A stretch of DNA of 64,000 nt from Galeopsis tetrahit (Eukaryota; Streptophyta; Magnoliopsida; Lamiales; Lamiaceae), in assembly GCA_963675135.1 (NCBI GenBank), contig OY776129.1, forward strand, positions 61,567,028 through 61,631,027. Reading direction: 5' to 3'. The notes under the pieces are model-generated. The model was not told the DNA's origin. It did not search any database and worked only from the letters and a program-made list of their open reading frames with translations. Both the position numbers and the translations under genes were made by a program. Of this stretch, positions 14,201-23,400 are shown piece after piece; within the stretch, counting starts at the first letter, position 1, and every line of letters begins with the position of its first letter.

Positions 14201-14787
14201 TTCTGATCTTTGCAGGAAATCACTTGTTTGATACTTCCTCTATGTTGCGACACAATTATCAGACACCCTCAAGTGGTAATACTATTAGTAATGGTGACAT
14301 TGAATTTATGGATCCTGCAATTCTTGCAGTTGGCAAAGGTACACTTCCAGGTAGCATCAATGGCTCTGGTCTAGACTTAAGGTCAAATTATTCGTCACAT
14401 TTGAGTGCTTATGAAGAGGCAAGATTCCAATCATTTTTGCAAAGATCACATCCTTCACATCAGAATCAAAGATATCCAGAAATTGGGGATAGCTTTTCCC
14501 CCCTTAGTGATCCTTACCGTGTTCCTTCTAGGGTTATGGAGCAAACTCTAGCCAATAACATTTCTCCCTTTTCTCAGTATAGTACCCTCTCTCAGTCGAG
14601 GAATGGAATAATTTCTAATGGACAATGGAATGGCTGGAATGAGGTCCAGCCCGGAAATAACTTGGGAATGGGAGAGCTCATGAGGAACGAGAGATTGGAA
14701 TTTAACAAGTTTTATGGCAGTTATGAGGATTCCAAGATCCGGATGCCCGGTTCAGGCAACATGTATAATGGAACTTACGGGATTTGA
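8274..14787 (+). CDS. NOT4: NOT4 (CCR4-NOT subunit 4) RING/RRM E3 ubiquitin ligase, tandem copy 2, complete
   Basis: Exons read at 8274-8366, 8997-9124, 9269-9422, 9510-9619, 9875-9958, 10041-10089, 10219-10310, 10915-11053, 11417-11496, 11565-12871, 14020-14130 and 14216-14787, giving 972 codons plus stop with consistent phases. The start is MSDEGEKTCPLC. The C4C4 RING typical of NOT4 has cysteines at 9, 12, 26, 28, 33, 36, 53 and 56. An RRM covers about 107-195, and a C3H1 zinc finger uses C199, C208, C213 and H217. The rest is a long, probably disordered Ser/Asn-rich tail. In the family, the RING recruits an E2 for ubiquitin ligation within the cytoplasmic CCR4-NOT complex, which deadenylates mRNAs and monitors stalled ribosomes. 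The 68-base intron at 11,497-11,564 would cause an early stop if retained. The gene is a tandem duplicate of the copy at 247-5151. Confidence 0.95.
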
Positions 14788-15545
14788 TATGAGGAGACTT
14801 ATTATGATGATATGAAATGATGAAACGAATTATTGTGTGACTTTGACACCTGTAGTACGGATTTGAACCCGTTGGCACCCGAAAGACCCAATAACTGGCT
14901 TTTTTATTCACAGAGAGTGAACCAAGAAATTATTGGAATTGTCCGGTTGAGGAGACGTGCATGAACGTGATTAGTCTGATAGAGCTACTTTCAGGTTGGT
15001 GAAGGATCAAACTTTCTCAAACGGGGATTCCTGTAACCAACAGGTATAATTTGCCTTTGTTGTTTGATCTTTTCTTGATTTTACAATATTGAGTATTATT
15101 GGTAGTCAGTGGATTTGCATTCATAATGTTTTTTTATCTCCTCATATGGTTTTCACTTCTGTGAAATTAATTTCGTGTTTACTGTTGCGATGTGTCCATA
15201 TTTGGTCATTATAATTTGGTTATTTGTTTTTTGTTATATTGTTCTTAGGTTTTTAAATATTTGCAGGTGAAAGGGGTCTGAGAATGAGGGTCGAGCTTAA
15301 TTTGATGGTTATACTACAACATTGTATTTGGTGATCTTTAGTGTCCGTGTCTTTACTCGGGTGTCGTTTGGGATGAAAGGGAGCATCAGATGACTGGTTT
15401 TAGATTAAGCGATGCTAACTCCTTTATTAGGTGGGAAGCAGCAACTCGTCTTTGTAATTTTGCTAAACTTTATGTCTTGTAAGAACTGGCCTTGTTGATG
15501 AAGGGTTTCGGATGTTTGTCTCTCTCTCTCTCTCTCTGGGCAAAC
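14788..15545 (+). other. NOT4 copy 2 3' UTR with an intron
   Basis: Collinear with copy 1. An intron at 15,044-15,266 uses the same donor (caacag|gt) and acceptor (ttgcag). Relative to copy 1 the last UTR exon carries about 50 extra bases near 15,388-15,440. The end is estimated from the CT-rich run near 15,517-15,537. Confidence 0.5.
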
Positions 15546-15656
15546 AAATATGAGTATGGAAATAGTGGCAATAAGAATACCGATGGGTGATTTTTCGATC
15601 TTCTAACAATGAGTGCACGACATTAACATATTCATATATACGTGTTAATGAACTAT

Positions 15657-16446
15657 TTTTTTTTTTTTTTGAGAGTTTTACCAGATCAATACATAGTAGA
15701 ATTACAAATTCTTCATGCCCAAACTCTTGATCTTCAAACTAGACAGATTCATATGGTATCGCTGCCCCTCCAATCTCGAAGAAGAGAGAACGAGTGTACC
15801 CTTTGCCTCTCCATGACTACCGGATCTCTCCTATCAATAAAAGAAACAACCCCACACTAAGTGTTTTTCTATCAAAAGAAAGAGTCTAAAAAATAGAGAC
15901 AAAGCTCCACCAAGTACCTATATCTAAGGCCCACAGGCCTACTCAAAAAAACCATTTCAAGCACACAAAGCTCCACAAAGGGATACAAGACTCCAAAAAA
16001 CATAACAATAAAAAAGAAAACCTAAGAACTGGAAAAAGACTGAAGAAACTAAATGAAATAAAACGGGAATCAACGGGCACTCATCCTTAACGGTCACCGT
16101 AGCTCCATTAGGATAACCGTCCATTGACCCCAACTTAGGCCAATAAAAACCTACATAAAACGGGTGGCAATAGATCTGCAAAGGGGCAGTTGACTGCAGC
16201 ACCGGTGGCGGCGGATCTGGATCGAGCGGCGGCGGATCAAGATCGAGCGGCGGCGGATCTGGATCGGGCGGCGGGGAGTGAAGAGAGCACCAAACTGATG
16301 TGAATAACGGTGAGCGGCGGACGACGATCTACATAGCTTTTACATCATTTCTAGATAGAAGGGGGAGAGGGGGAAGCACTGTGGAGGTGGGCGGTTGAGT
16401 GTTTTTGGAGGAGAGAAGGGAGAGATTTCTAGAGAGAGAAACAAAC
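15657..16446 (-). mobile_element. A-tailed non-LTR retroposon (LINE-derived or SINE-like), with a direct empty-site control
   Basis: A 17 bp direct repeat, ACGTGTTAATGAACTAT, flanks the insert (15,640-15,656 and 16,447-16,463). The matching site behind NOT4 copy 1 (about 5,932-5,948) has one near-identical copy and no insert. The insert begins on + with a T-run, meaning a poly(A) tail on the minus strand. Its minus-strand 5' part is GC-rich and contains three 21 bp tandem units (16,207-16,269). There is no reverse transcriptase frame, so it is non-autonomous. A relative occupies the right edge of the window from about 63,418. Confidence 0.8.
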
Positions 16447-16483
16447 ACGTGTTAATGAACTATATTTTGCATTCATAACAAGT

Positions 16484-18358
16484 TACATACATGTAATTAA
16501 ATCCAATTTATTAGTTATTCACTCTTTTTTTTTTATTAACTTCATCCCCAATTTTTTTAAAAGAAAAATACATGTAAAAAGCTATATTACCATTTTATTA
16601 ATTAAATTAAAATACAACTCATTAAAATTATAATTATACACTGACAAGTTACCAATAAAAAAAATACTATGACACTAAAAAATAAAATTATGAAATAAAA
16701 ATTTTAATTTTTTTTTCCAAAAAAATGACCAAAATTTAGAAAAAAAATACAAAAAAAATTGGAAAAAAAAAAACTAAACTAAAAAAATTCATTTTTTTTC
16801 TAATTTGGGTATAAATGTATGAATATGAAATGCTCACTTTCTAGCGTTTTGTAATAACTAAGATTACTTTGTTATGTCTTCATTATTTCTACAATGATAT
16901 GTTTATTACAAGTTTTTTAAAGTTGTAGATTATTTTTTAAGACTAATTAATAACATAATTTAATTGAAAAATAAAGATTATATTTAGAAACTTAAATGAG
17001 TGGAGAATTGGGGAATAAATTAGCATAATATTGCATCAGCTTTATTATTTTCTTTGTGGCCGTGTTGATGCATTCATATGTTTATTAAGTGTGATCGTAT
17101 CTATTAATTGAATTGTGTGTTCAGTGTGTTCATTTTCACTTTTGTTTTTCTTACTAGTTAGTTAATATCAATCTTTTAATATTGATGTATTAATTTGCAT
17201 GGTATGCCTGTATTTATGAATGTGTTAAGTTATATATTTTTTGTTAAGTATAATAGTTTAAATATGATATAGTATTTGTACGCTTATGGTATAGTACTAG
17301 TTAATATATTGTATAGTATTACAAATTAATGTGGGTATAAAAATATTATTTAATATATGAACTAATATTATACAATATGTGAATTAATACTATACTATAT
17401 TTGAACTAGTACCATAGAGTATGTGAACTAATACAATACAATATGTGAACTAATACTATACTATATTTGAACTAGTAACATAAAGTATGTGAACTTGAAA
17501 CACGAAAACATTAGAACTTGTACCAATATAAACTAATACATACAGTACTGCATATTAACTAATAATATATCATGGAGTAATACTTATCGACTGTTATCAT
17601 AACACTTATAAACTAAAAATTATATTCATAAAAAACTAAAATAAAGTGATTAAAAAATGAAAGTTCGAATGAAAAAAATAATTAAACAATGTAAAACGAA
17701 GTAAAATTTTGAAAGGATAAGGTGAAAATTATACACCAATTAATTAAAGTAAAATATTACGAATTGAACACTTGCAGCTAAGAGAGATGAAAGTTTTATT
17801 TTTTAAAACAAATTACTATTATTATACTATTTAATACTTAAAAAAATAATTAATATTATTTTTAGAATTTTCTTATTAGACTTTCAAATTTTAGACTAAT
17901 TATTTGTGGCATAAAAAGAAAGTACGTGAAAAAAAATTATCAATTGAAACACAAATGATAAATAGGAAGAAAAATATATTTAAAAAATAATAATCAATTG
18001 AAACACAAATGATAAATAGGAAGAAAAATATATTTAAAAAATAATATTAAAAAGAGAAATATAAATATGAATGTAAAATAAAAAAATAAAAATTTTAAAA
18101 ATTAATGAAGTATTTTTTAATGAAAAAATTAATTGAAATAAAATGAAGGCTTATGAAAAAATCTATGTGCTAAATTGATATAGTAAATGAGTCATGTATT
18201 ATTTGTAATGGATTATTGGATTTAATAGAGTAAATGGGTCATGTGTTATTTGTAATGGGTTATTGAATTGAATATAGTAAATAAGTCATGTGTTATTTTG
18301 AGTTATTGGATCCAGATCAGTTACATAATATAAATGGTACACAAGAGTGCAACCCATA
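16484..18358. other. AT-rich insertion in the copy 2 flank, unclassified, with three local tandem repeats
   Basis: Copy 1 reads straight through this point (TTCATAATTAATGCAC near 5,960), so about 1.9 kb was gained here or lost in copy 1. No gene or clear terminal repeat is visible. It contains a 66 bp unit twice (about 17,373-17,504), a 54 bp unit twice (17,941-18,045), and three imperfect units of about 50 bp (about 18,180-18,310). Confidence 0.5.
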
Positions 18359-18861
18359 CTAATTAATGCACTAAAGTTTTTATGTGTTATATGATAAGTT
18401 GCAACTTTTGAAAAATTTATGCTTTCCCCATTTTGCCGATTGAAAATAGTGTATTTTACACACAAAGACTACGTGTCTTTTGGAAAATTTATGTTTTAAA
18501 TTTTTGCCGATTGAAAATACTGGAGTATATTACATTTTGTAGTCATTTAGTGGTGTTTGATTTGTGATTGATTTAGATTGGATTTGGATGGTGGTGAATT
18601 GGATTGGGATTTGGGTAATCCATTGAATAGTAATTGTGTGTAAGTTGTGTTTGATTAAAGATTGAGAAGCAGTTTGATTTAACTTTATGTCACATAAAAA
18701 ATGATGTTATAATATTTTATTATTGTTAGTAATAAAAGAAAAGTAAGAAAGAGAAAAAAGTAGGAGAGAGAATGATTGTGGAAAAGAAAAGTAAAAGAGA
18801 GAGAAAGTAGGAGAGAAAATGAGTGATTTGATTGTATAAAAATAAGTGTATAGGTGTATTA

Positions 18862-19683
18862 GAGTGTCCACAATGGTTAGGGAGTTATAACTCCCCTCTC
18901 TCCTCTACCTCATCATTTTTACATAAATAACTCAACCCCCAATAACTCCCACAATCATTCCAAAGTTATAACTTACATTTGAGGGATCCACTATTCATTA
19001 CATTTCTTTTTAATTTTTTATTTAAGGTTTTAAAATTATGTAAAAAAATTAATATATGAATATATTAAAATTTAATATATGTGAAAAAAATTAATATATG
19101 AATATATTAAAATTATTTAGTCGAATTTTTTATCATAAAATAAAAATAAATCTTTAGAATATTTTAGAAAGATTAGATTTATCATAAATTAAGAAATTCA
19201 CTTGTATATATAGACATGCTATTATCAAATGGAAATTTCATTCATTATAACCTTAATTAAATGTTTTGATAACTCAAGTAAATGTCACAAAGTCTAAAAA
19301 TCTTATCATGGCTGCTTCAACTGTTATGAGATAACCTATCTACCACTTCGACTGTTTTTCCTACGGCTAGTTTCTAATGGGCAAGTTTTTTAAATGTAAA
19401 TTAAACATAAATATCAAATTAATACATTAATTGAAATTACATTAATCGAAAAAAATATTACATAAAAAAATGGTGAAGAATCTTTATCCATTTGTTAAGT
19501 ATTTACAGAAGAAAAAACTGTGAATATGAAGTATTTAAAGAGAAAAAAAAAAAAGACCGTTGTTAGCAAAAAGTAGGGTTAGGCCGGACTAACCCATTTG
19601 AGGAGAGAGAATTTTTTTTAAGTTATATTGTAACCCTATTTTTAAAGTTATAACCCTCTAATAACCAACCGTTGTGGAGACTC
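18862..19683. mobile_element. PIF/Harbinger-type MITE (TTA target duplication), nested
   Basis: The ends are inverted repeats: GAGTGTCCACAATGGTTAG on the left and, read in reverse complement, GAGTCTCCACAACGGTTGG on the right, both leading into GTTATAACT. TTA flanks each side (18,859-18,861 and 19,684-19,686). There is no transposase frame. Confidence 0.7.
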
Positions 19684-19782
19684 TTATAGGGGTGAATTGA
19701 TATTTGAATTGAGATGAATTGAGAGACCGTTGTGGAGACTCTTATAGGGGTGAATTGATATTTGAATTGAGATGAATTGAGA
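19667..19782. repeat. 58 bp exact tandem duplication across a MITE edge
   Basis: A 58-base segment starting ACCGTTGTGGAGACTC occurs twice back to back (19,667-19,724 and 19,725-19,782). It straddles the right end of the nested MITE, so the duplication followed that insertion. Confidence 0.75.
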
Positions 19783-19966
19783 GAGATTGGATTGAGATTG
19801 AACCAATCCAAATCCGGATTGACTAATCTCAAAACAAACACCGTCTACCCACTTAGCTTTTGTAAATCAGTTTATTGGACAACTGATTTGTGTTTTGTGA
19901 TAGCATTGTTTTATCTCACTTCATCTGGAGTTGACTCTTTAAAAACTCGATTGGCATTGGATATAC

Positions 19967-21418
19967 AAAAGGCAAAAGGTTGGTTAAAGAAGTATGACCA
20001 ATTGTAAGATAATGGTGACTCTATTGGAGAGTAGAATTATTCGAAATATAAGGATGAATAACTATTTAAGCATTGTCCTAGTAGAAAATTAATAATGTTT
20101 GAGAGACGTTTAATATGATTTGTCGTGTGACAACAGACAAAATGCGACTCAATTTAACAATTTAAAATTGACAAATTTATTGGAAGATTAGACGTATTAA
20201 GGAAAAGTAGATTAGAGGTAGTAGAGAAACACAATTAAAAAAAAAAAAAAGAAAAAAAAAGCACACTCAAAAATTTAAAGAACTCATATCCACGACTACG
20301 AGTCGACATCACAGGTAGTAGAGGTAGATTTTAGTAAGTGACTTGTTGTGAGATTATTCGAATTTGTGGTTAGTAATGCTTTGAAGACCGTTTTATACTT
20401 GCACGAATTATGTGAAAGTGGCTTAATTGTCTAATTCTTGATATACATTCATATTTGTTTGAATTAATTATAGGAAAAACGAAGAGTTTGGAAGCATATT
20501 ACGAAACATCGAGTTGATGAATCAAGACAAGGAGTATATCACAAGGAAGACATCGAAGAGAGGATCGAAATGAAACTACAAAGTTCAGGATCAAAAACTA
20601 CACATCAAACAAGGAAGTGAATGACAGGCCGAGTCAGGGCAGAGCATGAGTCGAGCAAAGGAAGCAACTCGATCGAGTCACACAACTCAGTCGAGCCATT
20701 GGGTGGTAGAAGTGCAAACACATTTTTATTAAAGGGCGACTCGACCGAGCCCTTTGATTGATGTGGGGAGACATTTTCTAACAACACATATTCAATTCTC
20801 ATGTGATAAATTTCACTAAAATATTGTGAAGATTTGAATCTTGTTGATTCTCTTGTTAGAACAAGAGAGCCAATATCTTGAAAATACGAAGGTAACTACG
20901 GAATAAATCCGCCCAAGCCTAATGGTCGAAAGTAACTGTCAATTTCACAAAAGATATCCAACTAAATAACTATTGTCCTATTTATATAATAGTCAGTTAT
21001 CAACAAACTAACTAACATACTAACTAACTAAGCGGCTAAGTATTACCCAGCCTAACTAGCTGGTCTTTTCTCTTATTTTTATACGTAACACTCTCTCATA
21101 TGTGTCTGTCACTCAAGTATATCTCTCAATTTACATTTCACCGACTGTATAGTACGTTAACGATATAGGTGGAGGATGAAAAGAGTTCTTTCAACTCTCT
21201 CTTATCAAAAGTTAATAGCTCTAAAATTACAACACTCAGCGTGTAAGGACGAACATACGCTAAGCCAGTGAGCTGTGCAAATTATACTCCATCTATTCTC
21301 ATTTGTAATTGATTCATTTTATTATTTGTATTGTCCTAATTTAATTGAAACATTTTTTAAAATATCAATATCTCATGTTTTCTTTTTCTTACCTCTGTTC
21401 ACATTTATCAATTCTTAT
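19967..21418. other. Intergenic DNA with possible LTR-retrotransposon remnants
   Basis: No gene is seen. Around 20,500-20,770 is a purine-rich stretch with repeated ACTCGA/TCGAG motifs like some plant LTRs. About 20,803-21,089 runs from TGTGATAAATT to TACGTAACA (TG...CA ends, with CTAACTAAC motifs), which resembles a solo copia LTR. I found no target duplication, so the call is weak. Confidence 0.3.
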
Positions 21419-21420
21419 TA

Positions 21421-21637
21421 CTCCCTCCGTCCCTGAAAAGCTTTCATTTGATGTAACGAAGTTTAAGGAAAAAGTATAATAATTAGAGCTTTGAAGGTAA
21501 TTTTGTAAACATTTATATATAAAGTAAATAACGTAGTTTTGATTGAGTGTATGATGGACCCCAAAAGATATTGTATGAAGGGTAAATACGTGTATATCGT
21601 GAAAGTAACTATGAAAACTTTTCAGGGACGGAGGTAG
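21421..21637. mobile_element. Stowaway (Tc1/mariner) MITE, family member 1
   Basis: Terminal repeats CTCCCTCCGTCC and GGACGGAGGTAG are flanked by TA on both sides. The interior matches the element at 61,617-61,832 closely, in the same orientation, starting AAAAGCTTTCATTTGATG. Confidence 0.85.
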
Positions 21638-21639
21638 TA

Positions 21640-23400
21640 CTTTTCATCAACTCACTTGTGCAAAAATCAAACATGTCAATTAAATATAAATATATGCGTT
21701 GAACGCGGAGTAGTAAAAGGTACGTACTTGCATTTTAATTAAACGTGATAAGAAAAGGATGGTACGTAAGTAGTGATCATGGTACTGTCCAAAAAAGTTA
21801 GTACCATGTACAAATGTGAAAAATATTTAGTCTAGAATAATTAAAGTATTTTCTAAATTTGTCAAAAAAATTAAAGAAAGCAGCAGGGCCAGGCCAGGGT
21901 GACAAGACAAGACACTGACTGATTTGATAGTACAATGATACCGAATCTGCCCTTCATCACTCACCTCAGATATTCGATGCGGTTCTTTTCCCTACATTTC
22001 CTCCACTTCTTTCATACTCACTCTCATTATAATAATCATATCCCTTGCACTTATCATCTATCCAACACCAATACCAAATAATTGAGCAAATCAAATACAC
22101 ACTCATTCATGTTTTCTACCCCACCTGTCCCTTAGACATGTTTGATTTGGAATTCAATTTAGAATTTTTAAATATTTATAGATAGTGATAGAATTACATG
22201 TAATTTAATGTGTAAGAATATATGATAGGATAATTTTTATATTATTGTTGATATATTTTTTTTAATGTCCAATCAAGTATGTAGTCTTGATGTGATATTA
22301 TTATGAACATTTTTTTTTTGGAAAAAATTCTATCAAATAATGTAATGTATAAGAGCGCACACTTAGTTTCAAGTGTAGATGTGACATAATTTTAAAATTT
22401 GAATTTTAAATCTCAAATTAGAACAGAAAGGTGGATGTAGCATCACCCGTTGTTTGATCGAAGTAATTCCAAAATAAACGTGCATTATTTGTACATAAGG
22501 GAGTGCACCCAAAATAATAGTATTGGAATCATGTATTTATGAATCTAAACTCACACTACCAACTCAATTCTCAATCATGAGAAGAACTACATTGAATGAA
22601 CAATTTAATATAAGTAAATTTAACAATTTAATATAAGTAAATTTAACTTCGAGGGTGAGCATATGAGCCAAACACGTCTATGATGCCCTAAAATAAATTT
22701 TCATCTCATTTAAAAATAAAAAATTATAAAAAACATTAAAATACTTTATTTATTTATTTAAGACTAATAATTTATAATGGATTTTTTCTTTAATTTGATA
22801 AAGATGTCATTTGAACAAATGGGACGTGGCAACTCCCCTTTTAACAACGTTGCACATTAGACTTAAAACTCACTCAAATGTTTTGTTGTCTATTAGCCCT
22901 AGTGAAATATGACGACATTGTCTAATAAATTCCATATAAAATAAAGATTGATAGTGAAAATATTTTTGTATAATAATTCATTGGAGAAACTAGATTAGGT
23001 TGTTGTAATAGCACATGCATGACTACCTAAGCTATTTTGATAGTGGAGATAAAAGTGGATTAAAATACTTATCTCAATGCTATAGTGTTACATAATAGAA
23101 TGCATAATCTAATTTCATATAAATTTCTCACCAATTACCTAGCCTTACATTATCCTATCTTTACCCCTAGCTCCCTAAATGCAACATATAGGCTTCGTTA
23201 AATTAATCCATCATAATCTATGAAAATGAAATAAAATACTTTACCATAAATCTCTCTCACATACTTGTCTAAATATTGAATCAGACATATATTTCATTTG
23301 ATGTAGTATACTACTATGGATTAGTATCATCACAGACAAGTAGACTTAAATTCGGACCAACAATCTCGTCCTTCTCGTCTCCATTAACAAAACAATTGGA
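21640..23400. other. Intergenic DNA downstream of the TOE gene
   Basis: AT-rich, with only short frames on either strand and no recognisable gene or RNA. The segment adjoining 23,400 probably contains the TOE 3' UTR, whose end I cannot place. Confidence 0.4.

Larger units (their letters stand above)
18552..19842. mobile_element. Terminal-inverted-repeat element with a nested MITE
   Basis: The left end reads GGTGTTTGATTTGTGATT and the right end is the imperfect reverse complement (AATCTCAAAACAAACACC). The sequence is missing from copy 1, where TTTTGTAAATCAG is continuous. I could not define a target duplication. Most of its length is the nested element at 18,862-19,683. Confidence 0.55.

Noticed and set aside
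20803..21089. Confident solo copia LTR
   Set aside because: TG...CA-like ends exist, but no target duplication or second copy was found in the window.
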